This document shows, piece after piece, positions 24,479 through 35,866 of a stretch of DNA of 64,000 bases; position 1 is the first letter of the stretch; every line of letters starts with the position of its first letter. The stretch covers positions 12,679,989 to 12,743,988 of the forward strand of contig NC_087064.1 of NCBI RefSeq assembly GCF_963678635.1, read 5' to 3'. The DNA comes from Symsagittifera roscoffensis. Taxonomy: Eukaryota; Xenacoelomorpha; Acoela; Convolutidae. The notes under the pieces are model-generated. The model made no database searches. It was not told the DNA's origin and worked only from the letters and a program-made list of their open reading frames with translations. The translations under genes were made by a program, and so were the position numbers.

Positions 24479-25175
24479 TTTGCCAAAAATTTGTAAGATC
24501 AAAACTATATATTTGAGTTATATCTTATGGGTTATTATTTTTGTGTCAATGAGAAAATCTCTAAAAGAGAGATCTCTTGAACACTTTGGTTCATCTGACC
24601 ACAAGGTTTTACCTCGAAACAAAAGTTTAATTGAGATTCTTTCATATTAGTGAAAAATTCCAGCAGTAGATGAAAAATAATTCTTCCGAATCAATCATGA
24701 AACTAAATCAGTTTGCTGTTTTGGTTCTTAGGTATGAATTGGAACCTTATATCATATTGAAACCTTAGACCCTACATTGTCTGCCTTCTTCACAAATTTT
24801 AGAGAATCGTTGGCGACTGGCGTATGTTTTTTTTCTCCCGTGCGTTTTTATCCCGATTACGTACGTCTCTTAAAGGACGGGAAGGTACTACGGATTAGTT
24901 AGGGTACTTTCGCCCAATTTCAGAAACCTCAGAGAAAACTCTCAGAGAGTCAAGTATGGTATCATCTTAGAGGCCTTTCTGTTCTAAACCAATAAGCATG
25001 GCCTGAAAAATTTGTCCAGATTGTTATTAGAAAACGTTCAAAAAATTTTTTAAATACCTCTTAGCTCCATTAAGGTTTTTTAACATCTTTCAGTTCTCAA
25101 CATTTTACAAATAGTTGACATGAAATTTTTAAGTTTCTACTTGGAAATTTTTAAATAAAACTAACGAATACGGTG

Positions 25176-25812
25176 CAACAATCCGATATGTCAAAGATCC
25201 GAAAACAGAAAAGAGTGGCAACATGACATTCGAAAAGTAGGGCGAAGATTCATTTTGGTAGCGTTCGCTTAAAAGATGATGTTATGACCGAATAAAGAGT
25301 GACCGCTGCAGTCGCACCATCTCGTTGCAAGCTTGCATACAAAAAGTAGAATAACTTTTTAAGTCGGTTATCGCCGCAAAGTAGTGATGTGCTCAAAGTG
25401 AGCCTTACAAATTTTATGTCAAATTATTGTAAAGTGTTAGAATTTAAAGTTGTCAAAAATCCTTCATGGAACGCAAAGTATCCCTTCTTATGTGTTAAAA
25501 ACCTTACTTATATGCGCAAAGTAGAAACTTAAAAATTTATGTCAAATGTGTTTTATTAGCAGTAAAATATTGAGATTAAAAGATATTAAAAAACGCTAAT
25601 GGAGTGAGGAAAAAAATTTATTTTTTTTCAGTTTTTTTTTTTCACATATCAATCGGGAGGTTTTAGTCGGAAAATCGGCTGAATTAGAAGCGGCTACTTG
25701 AATGTCTTTCAAGTCTTGTTTTTTAGTTTTTTCGTCACAGTAATACATCATCATTTTTTAATTTCGGATTTTTGACGTAGCGGATGTTTGACAAATCAGA
25801 TGTTTGTCCTAA
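25176..25812. mobile_element. Putative inverted-repeat element (unit 1)
   Basis: The left end CAATCCGATATGTCAAAGAT and the right end (reversed, ACAAACATCTGATTTGTCAA) are similar inverted repeats built from ATCCGATnTGTCAAA-type units. AATAC occurs outside both ends as a possible 5-bp target duplication. A related fragment lies near 8160-8280. No transposase was recognised. Family unknown. Confidence 0.4.
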
Positions 25813-26264
25813 TACCTTATTATCTTTCGACGTAGCCATTATATAATCATACGGTCACAGGGGTGTCCTGCAAAAAAGACGACAGCTGTCCAGACGTCCA
25901 TCGCTTTTGATGGAATTTTAAGACGACGCTACTCGCAAAGTCTTTATTAGCAATTCTGAAAACAGAATTCGCTCAAATTCTAGCTCAAGCTCAATTTGCA
26001 TGTAAAAACTCTTATTTGTCGGCTTAATGTCAAGTCGTCTTAATATCTTGTCGTCTTATTCACCTAGCCCCGAATTTTGAAATAATCGCAAGGCTAACTA
26101 GCAGGTTATAATCGCAAGTCAAGGCTTCAGTAGCAAAAAATTACGTCAATTCAAACAAGCGTCTAATGTCTCGTTAACACGCCAAGGGCTTAAAAGAACT
26201 CGGCTACTTGTTCTTTCTGCTTATTCTAGTTAATGACCCAGAGTCTGCCAGTCAATGTAATGAT

Positions 26265-26432
26265 GGGAACCCCTCATGAGCGAAGGCCCGATTGCTGGAA
26301 AATTTTGTAACCACAAAGAGTTCAGTGCTCAAAAACTCGAAAAAATTTAGCAGTAAATTCAGTTAGTTTAAAGGGCGTTGATTGGTTGAGAATTTTTGCA
26401 CCTTCGGACTTTCGCGCATGAGAATAGCCCCC
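26265..26432. mobile_element. Small MITE-like element (unit 1)
   Basis: Degenerate terminal inverted repeats of about 48 bp (left 'TCATGAGCGAA', right reversed 'TCATGCGCGAA', both ending near AACCA) enclose about 70 bp. No clear target duplication and no coding frame. Confidence 0.4.
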
Positions 26433-27188
26433 ACTATAATTGTCAGTTAAAAAGAAAAGAACGACCACTTTTAACGACCATGCTAAAGAACCCCAGCTGA
26501 AGTTTACGAGCTCTCAGCAAACCAATACTTTGTGTTCCAATAGGAACTATGCATTGAGACAGTCTGGGTTAAATTCTCCCAGACTATCTCAGCGGCATAA
26601 ACAGAAAATCCGCGTCCGTCAAACTTTAACAAGTGTCAACGCATGTTAGTTATGTCGAGCCCAGAGAAAAGTCTGCAAAAAAGCAGAAACTCAACATTTT
26701 AATATTGTTTTATAATGAAACTACAATCCATGCTTTGCAAGAGCAGAAAACCAGTTTAATACCATAAAATATTACAGAATAGAAAACAAGTTTAAAATTA
26801 TTCGAATAAATTAAAAGATTATCCAATTTGTCCTAGAAAATGGAGATTTTTCATGTAACGTTTATATACCGTTTATAAAATTTTTAAAATGAGACGCGTG
26901 AAATACAAGAGTTTTTCCAAAGCAGAATTTTAAAACAAAGCTCCGAAACCTTGAAACTTTAGTTTAAAAAGTTACAAAAAAACTAGTGCCCCAGAGTGGG
27001 TTTCACGCCAATCTATTCTAGATTCCTTGCAAAAATCTTAGAAAATCAAGTCCGCTTGCCGAAAAACGATCATTCATTCAATTTTGAAAATGCAAAAATA
27101 AGAATATTTCAGAAAGTTTCTCCTTGACTTGTCGCTAATATGAGTAAAGGATATGCCAATGAAAATCAGCGTTGGCATTGGTATGACA

Positions 27189-27305
27189 CAGGGGCGGAGT
27201 TAGGGCGGGGAAGGGGGTGGACGCTCTATTCCCTCTCAGGGATTCGACCCCAAGAGCTCGAAAAATCAATTTGATCGACTTTTGAAAATCCTTGATCCGC
27301 CCGTG
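27189..27305. mobile_element. Short hAT-like MITE with 8-bp target duplication (unit 1)
   Basis: A 117-bp element that starts CAGGGGCGGAGTTAGGG and ends (reversed) CACGGGCGGATCAAGG. It is flanked by gtatgaca (27181-27188) and gtctgaca (27306-27313), 7 of 8 identical. It is an internally deleted relative of the 5837-6265 element, keeping the segment CTCGAAAAATCAATTTGATC near its right side. Confidence 0.75.
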
Positions 27306-28737
27306 GTCTGACATATTTGGGCGTTACATCTTAAACAGATTTTGTTTTTTTCTTGAAACCGTATTAAATCCCATGCCATGCTCAAGAAAACTGTTGCAAT
27401 TCAAAGATCATGTTTTAGTGTCAAGCAGACTTATTTAATTTTTTTTCTCAAAATCTCATACACGTTTGAATTTTTAATTTTTTTTTTCTGAAATGAAACT
27501 AACCAAAACACAATTTTTATTAGATAATTTGAATCGATTCATGACCAATATCAAATAATTGAGCACACTCAAAAAGTTCCCTATCTAAAACTTTAGTTTG
27601 TAGAAGTCTCAAATAAAAATAATGTTTGATTGTTTTTCATAGAAGACTTCTCATTTGTACCGTGAAAACTTGGTATGTGTAAGTGTGTGTGTGTGTGATT
27701 TCTTTCCACTTCAAATCAGCAACATAATTTATGCATCAAAGGCATTTTCTCGATGTTTGATTCATGGACAATCTTCCAATTGAATCTTTTTTGCATAAAA
27801 CTTCTCTAAAAAAAACAGAGTTCATGAAGAAAAATCTATAAAATAATCAAGCATTTTTTAAACAATAGCAAAACTTGCTTCAAACAACCTTTTTTGCCAG
27901 TCAATGTGGAACAAACATGCAATTATTTTTTGAAAAACTGTATAGGGTTTTTGAGAAAAATTGAAATTTCTGCGAAAAGTGCAAAAATTTCCCAAATCGT
28001 CGCTAAAACAAACAAAAGGCAACAAATCCCATACATTTGCTTAATACCTGTTTGGTTAATACGGGCTAAAGTTAAATCCATAATATTTGTTGCTAAATTG
28101 CCTATGCTTAAATTGGTTTAAAATTGATTAAATTGAAATTTACCAAAAGAGTACCACTAAATGAAAAGGTTTATTTGCCACTTAGCTTTAAAAATCTTCG
28201 TAGTAATACACTATGCTTCGCATGGGTAAAAATAACACCAAATGTCTTGCCTCAGTTCAATTTGCAAGGTAAAAATCAGCTGCTGCATTTTACGGCCAAT
28301 AATACATTTTTTTTGTTAAAAAGTTGAAAAAACGTTCATTTTTTTTTCTGCAAGTTATCCTCACATGCTAAAATAAATTACAAATGAAAGTGTTAGCATG
28401 TTGTATCCCAACAAAAAGACCAAATGAATTGCCTAAAAACAATTTGAAAAGAAGCATGAATCCTCCGTGTTATGAGAACGCAATATATCGCTCGTTAATT
28501 ATCAGAATTTGGCAAAATAAGAAACTTTTTAACCAACCTTAACATTTCAAAAAAAGATCACAGGTGATTTTTTACATTTGAATTTTGGACAAAAGTATCT
28601 TTAAGATAGCCAATAAAAAAGTTAAAATATAGTGAAGTTATTTTGAGCAGAATACTTAATAGGAAAAATGGAATAGTCTGGGCTGAAAAAAATGGTTCAA
28701 ATAAATAGTCCCAAAATTTGGTTCAACAGTTTCGATG

Positions 28738-28908
28738 GATCTACTTAACAATCTCCCCCCCCTTCAAGAAAGGGGGGATATTGTTAAGTAGATTAATTTC
28801 AGCAAACTTTTGACCAATCAGAATGCAGCAAATTTCGAATTTACATACAACGCTCTAGTGCAAATTTACTGTTTTCATTTTACAGGAGTGGAGATTTTTA
28901 AGTAGACC
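28738..28908 (+). mobile_element. Hairpin-core MITE (in duplication unit 2)
   Basis: Counterpart of 20487-20658. The core hairpin (28738-28793) is intact with loop TTCAAGAAA. The right terminus has decayed slightly to AGTAGACC. Confidence 0.7.
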
Positions 28909-30316
28909 TGTTTTGATCAGCTAAAATTTTAAAAAGTCAAAAGAGTTTGCTGATAATACGCGTTTCTTTTCCGTGTTTCCGCGTTTCTTCTTTGCACTTT
29001 CTCCGCGTAAACCTTTTCCGCGATTCTTCCTCGCACTAGTTTAATTGATCTATAGTTGTTTAGACAGCACAAAAGTTTTAAAAAGTTTTCTGATGGCAGC
29101 AGCATTGCGGTAGTGTATGCCAATCAGGAGTGAAAAATTCTGTTTCCCGCCTACCATCATTTTAGTAATCGCAGCCTAGTAGTAGGTTTCCTTTTCAGCC
29201 CAATTGTCCAATTTTTGTTTCAATGTTTTTACATACAAAAAAAAACACGGATAACATATATCAAATCGAAGCTTAAAATGTTTGAATAGAAACTTAGCCG
29301 ACTTTAAGACGAAGACTTAAATAAAACGTATATTTTTTTCAGCGACCAATTAAAAACAAGAGGCGTTTCTTAGAAGACATTTCAAATTGAGTAGATTTCA
29401 GCACTGTCTGAAGAAATGCGTTTTATCTCTTAGTTTTGCCATTGATGAAATTCCTGAACTTTTAAAATAAAATCAATACCTACGAGCACAGAACAACTTT
29501 CTGTTGGCTCATATACCTGTTCGTTTTTCGTTTCTATAATGATCTCTATTGCTAACTGCTTAAAAATTGCATTTCCCGCAGCGGGCAAATAAAAGTGAAC
29601 AAAACTAAGGAAACAGTCTCCGCCTCTTTTTTTTTTCACATGCCGGTATTAACCTGAGACTTACCCAAAATAGAACAGGGATAAGTTCGAATGAGATCAA
29701 AAAAATAAAATAAATGGGAATTGTGGAAAAGTTCGTAATCAGTTGTACAGGTTTTGAATAATGAGGTGAAGTAGTGCCGCATATTATGCGTCTCTTTCCT
29801 AATTTTAGACCGAGAAAAAATTAAACCTGAAACAACTGAAATGAAAAAGAGACATTATAGATATTATCTGAGACTAATCAGAAAAGCTCTTGTGTTGGTT
29901 TTTTCGAGTGGATAAATATGATGTTATTTTACGCCCGCTTTTCAAAACGTTCTAAAGCCTCACCTCGAACGTTATTCATTTATACTGTCTGCTGTATGTG
30001 ATTTCTACTTAACAGGCTGACTGTTTAAGCCAATCCATAATAGACTCAGTCAGCCTAGCAGAAGTTTCGAATGATTATTGTACGGCTGGGAACGAAAGAT
30101 CGGAAAAGAAAAAAGGAAACTTGATTCCCTCAAACGAACGATTCCAGGTAGAAAAAATAAGGAAGATAAACATTTCTTTTTCGTTAGATATCTCTCAAGA
30201 ATTTAGAAAGCAGAATAAGCATGCAAGCTCAAGAACTAGATGGCCTCCATCGAGAATTCTGTTTTTCAAGTTTGCGGTCTTGTTATAGTTACCCGCAACC
30301 AAGTTTAGGCGTAAAT

Positions 30317-30521
30317 AATCAATTATAACGGATTATTATGATGAATTTTTGACAATTATAAATGATTATAATTACCAAAATTAGATGTTTAAAGGATTTA
30401 TAATTGATTATAATCGTGATATTTTCCAAGAGATTATAATCTCTTATAATCGATTATAATTGATTATAGTTCTTACAAAAAACCTTTAGAATCAATTATA
30501 ATCGATTATAATCTCTTATTT
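30317..30521. repeat. Palindromic GATTATAATC tract (unit 2)
   Basis: Second copy of the tract at 24275-24478. Immediately after it unit 2 has gained a local palindrome, AACTCCAATATAACTCCAGT then ATATTGGAGTTAT (about 30541-30575), not present in unit 1. Confidence 0.85.
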
Positions 30522-31228
30522 TGCCAAAATTTTGGCAAAATAACTCCAATATAACTCCAGTATATTGGAGTTATATCTTATGGGTTATTATTTTTGTGTC
30601 AATGAAAAAATCTCTAAAAGAGAGATCTCTTGAACACTTTGGTTCATCTGATCACAAGGTTTTACCTCGAAACAAAAGTTTAAATGAGATTCTTTCATAT
30701 TAGTGAAAAATTCCAGCAGTAGATGAAAAATAATTCTTCCGAATCAATCATGAAACTAAATCAGTTTGCTGTTTTGGTTCTTAGGTATGAATTGGAACCT
30801 TATATCATATTGGAACCTTAGACCCTACATAGTCTGCCTTCTTCACGAATTTTAGAGAATCGATGGCGACTGGCGTATGTTTTTTTTCTCCCGTGCGTTT
30901 TTATCCCGATTACGTACGTCTCTTAAAGGACGGGAAGGTACTACGGATTAGTTAGGGTACTTTCGCCCAATTTCAGAAACCTCAGAGAAAACTCTCAGAG
31001 AGTCAAGTATGGTATCATCTTAGAGGCCTTTCTGTTCTAAACCAATAAGCATGGCCTGAAAAATTTGTCCAGATTGTTATTAGAAAACGTTCAAAAAATA
31101 TTTTAAATACCTCTTAGCTCCATTAAGGTTTTTTAACATCTTTCAGTTCTCAACATTTTACAAATAGTTGACATGAAGTTTTAAACTTTCTACTTGGAAA
31201 TTTTTTAATAAAACTAACAAATACGGTG

Positions 31229-31885
31229 CAACAATCCGATATGTCAAAGATCCGAAAACAGAAAAGAGTAGCAACATCCTTTGCTATGACAAACATCCGA
31301 CATTCGAAAAGTAGGGCGAAGATTCATTTTGGTAGCGTTCGCTTAAAAGATGATGTTATGACCGAATAAAGAGTGACCGCTGCAGTCGCACCATCTCGTT
31401 GCAAGCTTGCATACAAAAAGTAGAATAACTTTTTAAGTCGGTTATCGCCGCAAAGTAGTGATGTGCGCAAAGTGAGCCTTACAAATTTTATGTCAAATTA
31501 TTGTAAAGTGTTAGAATTTAAAGTTGTCAAAAATCCTTCATGGAACGCAAAGTATCCCTTCTTATGTGTTAAAAACCTTACTTATATGCGCAAAGTAGAA
31601 ACTTAAAAATTTATGTCAAATGTGTTTTATTAGCAGTAAAATATTGAGATTAAAAGATGTTAAAAAACGCTAATGGAGTGAGGAAAAAATTTTATTTTTT
31701 TTCAGTTTTTTTTTTCACATATCAATCGGGAGGTTTTAGTCGGAAAATCGGCTGAATTAGAAGCGGCTACTTGAATGTCTTTCAAGTCTTGTTTTTCAGT
31801 TTTTTCGTCACAGTAATACATCATCATTTTTTAATTTCGGATTTTTGACGTTGCGGATGTTTGACAAATCGGATGTTTGTCCTAA
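31229..31885. mobile_element. Putative inverted-repeat element (unit 2)
   Basis: Counterpart of 25176-25812, longer on the left because it keeps an extra ATCCGAC-type motif near 31270-31295. Its right end preserves CGGATGTTTGACAAATCGG more faithfully than unit 1. Confidence 0.4.
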
Positions 31886-32337
31886 TACCTTATTATCTTT
31901 CGACGTAGCCATTATATAATCATACGGTCACAGGGGTGTCCTGCAAAAAAGACGACAGCTGTCCAGACGTCCATCGCTTTTGATGGAATTTTAAGACGAC
32001 GCTACTCGCAAAGTCTTTATTAGCAATTCTGAAAACAGAATTCGCTCAAATTCTAGCTCAAGCTCAATTTGCATGTAAAAACTCTTATTTGTCGGCTTAA
32101 TGTCAAGTCGTCTTAATATCTTGTCGTCTTATTCACCTAGCCCCGAATTCTGAAATAATCGCAAGGCTAACTAGCAGGTTATAATCGCAAGTCAAGGCTT
32201 CAGTAGCAAAAAATTACGTCAATTCAAACAAGCGTCTAATGTCTCGTTAACACGCCAAGGGCTTAAAAGAACTCGGCTACTTGTTCTTTCTGCTTATTCT
32301 AGTTAATGACCCAGAGTCTGCCAGTCAATGTAATGAT

Positions 32338-32505
32338 GGGAACCCCTCATGAGCGAAGGCCCGATTGCTGGAAAATTTTGTAACCACAAAGAGTTCAGTG
32401 CTCAAAAACTCGAAAAAATTTAGCAGTAAATTCAGTTAGTTTAAAGGGCGTTGATTGGTTGAGAATTTTCGCACCTTCGGACTTTCGCGCATGAGAATAG
32501 CCCCC
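32338..32505. mobile_element. Small MITE-like element (unit 2)
   Basis: Counterpart of 26265-26432 with the same degenerate inverted ends. Confidence 0.4.
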
Positions 32506-33262
32506 ACTATAAATGTCAGTTAAAAAGAAAAAGGACCACCACTTTTAATGACCATGCTAAAGAACCCCAGCTGAAGTTTACGAGCTCTCAGCAAACCATT
32601 ACTTTGTATTCCAATAGGAACTATGCATTGATACAGTCTGGGTTAAAGTATCCCAGACTATCTCAGCGGTATAAACAGAAAATCCGCGTCCGTCAAACTT
32701 TAACAAGTGTCAACGCATGTTAGTTATGTCGAGCCCAGAGAAAAGTCTGCAAAAGAGCAGAAACTCAACATTTTAATATTGTTTTATAATGAAACTACAA
32801 TCCATGCTTTGCAAGAGCAGAAAACCAGTTTAATACCATAAAATATTACAGAATAGAAAACAAGTTTAAAATTATTCGAATAAATTAAAAGATTATCCAA
32901 TTTGTCCTAGAAAATGGAGATTTTTCATGTAACGTTTATATACCGTTTATAAAATTTTTAAAATGAGACGCGTGAAATACAAGAGTTTTTCCAAAGCAGA
33001 ATTTTAAAACAAAGCTCCGAAACCTTGAAACTTTAGTTTAAAAAGTTACGAAAAAACTAGTGCCCCAGAGTGGGTTTCACGCCAATCTATTCTAGATTCC
33101 TTGCAAAAATCTTAGAAAATCAAGTCCGCTTGCCGAAAAACGATCATTCATTCAATTTTGAAAATGCAAAAATAAGAATATTTCAGAAAGTTTCTCCTTG
33201 ACTTGTCGCTAATATGAGTAAAGGATATGCCAATGAAAATCAGCGTTGGCATTGGTATGACA

Positions 33263-33403
33263 CAGGGGCGGAGTTAGGGCGGGGAAGGGGGTGGACGCTC
33301 TTTTCCCTCTCAGGGATTCGACCCCAAGAGCTCGAAAAATCAATTTGATCGACTTATGAAACCCCCCCCCCCCCCGTCGAGAAAATCCTTGATCTGCACC
33401 CTG
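33263..33403. mobile_element. Short hAT-like MITE with 8-bp target duplication (unit 2)
   Basis: Counterpart of 27189-27305 with the same flanks gtatgaca (33255-33262) and gtctgaca (33404-33411), so the insertion predates the tandem duplication. This copy keeps a poly-C run (about 33362-33375) typical of the family, which unit 1 has lost. Confidence 0.75.
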
Positions 33404-34024
33404 GTCTGACATATTTGGGCGTTACATAAAAAAGGCAAACAGATTTTGTCTTTTTCTTGAAACCGTATTAAATCCCATGCCATGCTCAAGAAAACTGTAG
33501 CAATTCAAAGATCATGTTTTAGTGTCAAGCAGACTTATTTCTTTTTTTTTCAAAATCTCATACACGTTTGAATTTTTAATTTTTTTTTCTAAAATGAAAC
33601 TAACCAATGAAAACCAAAAAACACAAGTTTTAATAGATAATTTGAATCGATTCATGACCAATATCATATAAATGAGCACACTCAAAAAGTTTCCTATCTA
33701 AAACTTTAATTTGTAGAGTCCTCAAATAAAAATACTGTTTGATTGTTTTTCCTTGAAGACTTCTCATTTGTACCGTGAAAAAACTTGTGTGTGTGTGATT
33801 TTTTTTCACTAAAAATCAGCAAAATAAATTATGCATCGAAGGCGTTTTCTTGATGTTTGTTTTTATGGACAATCTTCCGATTGAATCCTTTTTGCATAAA
33901 ATTTCTCTCAACAAAACAGAGTTCATGAAGAAAAATCTATCAATGAACAAAGCATTTTTTAAACAATAGCAAAACTTGCTTCAAACAACCTTTTTTTGCC
34001 AGTCAATGTGGAACAAACATGCAA

Positions 34025-34662
34025 CGCTTTGCTGACTACTCATTTGAATGCCTCGCATGATGTGAAATTTGATCGAGTTGAAAATTTAGTAGGAAAACTG
34101 GAAAACTGAAAATCGTGATGTAAGATTTTCGTTCCTCGTTTTAAGACAGTTTAGGAGTCTGCAGGTTCTACAAAATTTTGATGAGTGTCGACTGAAGTAG
34201 CTTCTTTCGAACTAGCTGGTTTCTTTTTGGTGATGGCATCAAAATCACAATAAAAATATGGGCGAAATACAAAATATTTTTAAAAAAATTCACCACAGGA
34301 GATTGAAAATGTTCAAAAAATTGTCGAGGAAGATTTACTTTTACTTTCCAAAATTTCAAAATTAATAGAAAAAAAGGCTTTTAGATTAGAGGAAATCAGA
34401 GTTGAATTAATTTATTTTGAATTTTCTGAATTTTGAAAAACCAATCAATCATTATCTTGACGTTTGGTTTGATATCCGTCAGCGTTTTGGTGTATTTTAA
34501 TAAATAAGTTGTTGAATATAATCAGTTTTTTTTTAAATTTTAACTGAATTTACTTAAAAATTCGAAATGACGATTGAAACTTTTTTGAGTGATTTTATTT
34601 CAAATATATTATGTATAATTTCACTCTCGGTGTAATGTAGAACATAAAACAAAACTCTTTAC
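34025..34662. other. No gene recognised
   Basis: Unique A+T-rich sequence between the tandem duplication and the Ty3/gypsy element. Confidence 0.5.
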
Positions 34663-34914
34663 TGTTAAAGTCGTAAGTTCAGAAAATCAAAAAGGTTGTT
34701 GATAAGTTGTATTGTAGACAAACTGTTAGGCATCAAATCGAAATCTTACTGCACTCTTTTATTTCAGATCCCATCGGACATTAGAGATCGCAAGGTCACG
34801 ACAGCAGGTCCCCAGACAGAAAAAAGAATTGATAGCACTTACATAAACTCAAACTGGTTTCTATCTTGAACAATTGATAGCACTTACATAAACTCAAAAC
34901 TGGTCCCTATCTCA
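34663..34914 (-). repeat. 3' LTR of the Ty3/gypsy element
   Basis: 252 bp. On the minus strand it runs from TGAGATAGGG to CTTTAACA, with the usual TG...CA ends. It contains an internal tandem duplication with 45-bp period (AATTGATAGCACTTACATAA at 34827 and again at 34872). The flank at 34659-34662 is TTAC. No purine-rich tract as clear as usual was seen directly before it (on the minus strand). Confidence 0.93.
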
Positions 34915-35089
34915 TTCGGGCAACCACAAATAAATTTTAGAGCGTAGATATAAAATTTATCTACTCACTGTTACTTTTTGTATTGTATAATGGTACTAGT
35001 CAAGTTTTAGTTTACATTGAGTTTTCTCACCCGCCAAACCTCTCTTAAGGTTTATATTTTCCCTTTTTCTTTTTCTCAGTGGTTCTCAT

Positions 35090-35866
35090 TTATGTTCTAT
35101 TCGGTGGATCATAACCCCCCCCCATTTTGTCAACTCCGCGTCTCTGTCGTGTTGATTTCCTCGTCGCTGTTTCACACTGGTTTTTATTTTGTTTTCCACC
35201 AACGGATCTTGGTGATCTCTCCCTAGCCGACGGTACATCATTTCCTTCGTTCGCCGCACTTTTTATTGGTTCATTTCGCTCGATTTCCCACTCGCTATCT
35301 TCGTCGTCCTCGCTCTCGTCGGCACCGTACTCCACTATCCGTTGTTTCGTCGATCTTCTTGCGTTCTCCATTGCGACCCGATCCTTCTCGGCTTTTCGCT
35401 TATACTTTTTGGATTCGCTTGGGCCCGGGGTACTATGTACATTGCTACTCGGTCCTGGGGTGCACTCATCGCTTCTACTCTCAATTAGGCTTTCTTCAGC
35501 CGCCGATCTAAAAGAGACACCACTCCGCCTTAGTAACGACCCTTTTGCCATCTGCACCGTATGCTTAGTCAATTTTTCAATTTTTAATGGCAAACGTTTA
35601 TACCTTCTTGGGTCCTTTGGATCCGTTTTTCCAGTCCTCTGATATACGGTCGTTGAACTGGTCTTGTGCTTTTTGAGCCACGTTGGAGTTTTCGGTGGAC
35701 TTATTTCCTTGGCGTCAACTACTTCCGGAGCTCGGGAATCCGCTACCACATCGTCATCCAAAATGATTGGAGCTTTCCTATTTTGTGGAGCGTACACCAA
35801 ATCACTTCTCTTCTCCCAATCTAGAGTGAGTTCTACTTCCGGGAGATTTCCCGCCTGTCTAAACAA
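35090..35866 (-). pseudogene. Integrase C-terminal tail of the Ty3/gypsy element
   Basis: An open frame of 258 codons, the last coding part of pol. It begins in the segment that follows the integrase core (a one-base change of frame near 35860 separates them). It continues as a highly charged tail with Lys/Arg-rich and Asp/Glu-rich stretches (for example ESEDDEDSEWEIE near residue 184) and ends in an Arg-rich segment before GVDKMGGGYDPPN. Such tails are common at the end of Ty3/gypsy integrases and may contact DNA or chromatin; no chromodomain was recognised. The plus-strand frames across it are shadows. Confidence 0.75.

Larger units (their letters stand above)
19795..27921 (+). repeat. Tandem duplication, unit 1
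   Basis: The sequence from 19795 is repeated from 27922 with high identity (small indels and point differences). Parts A (19795-21600) and B (23813-27921) match 27922-29853 and 29854-34024. The end of unit 1 abuts the start of unit 2 directly. Unit 1 alone contains the 2.2-kb segment 21601-23812. Unit 2 has about 105 bp near 28580-28685 that unit 1 lacks. No host gene was recognised in either unit. Confidence 0.93.
27922..34024 (+). repeat. Tandem duplication, unit 2
   Basis: Second copy of the block beginning at 19795, lacking the 2.2-kb segment 21601-23812. It carries a matching copy of each small element in unit 1. Point differences and small indels (for example an extra 'TCCTTTGCTATGACAAACA' near 31275) show the duplication is not brand new. 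Its end at 34024 is where similarity to the end of unit 1 stops. Confidence 0.93.

Noticed and set aside
35127-35642. 171-codon plus-strand frame
   Set aside because: It is the complement of the charged integrase tail of the minus-strand Ty3/gypsy element.
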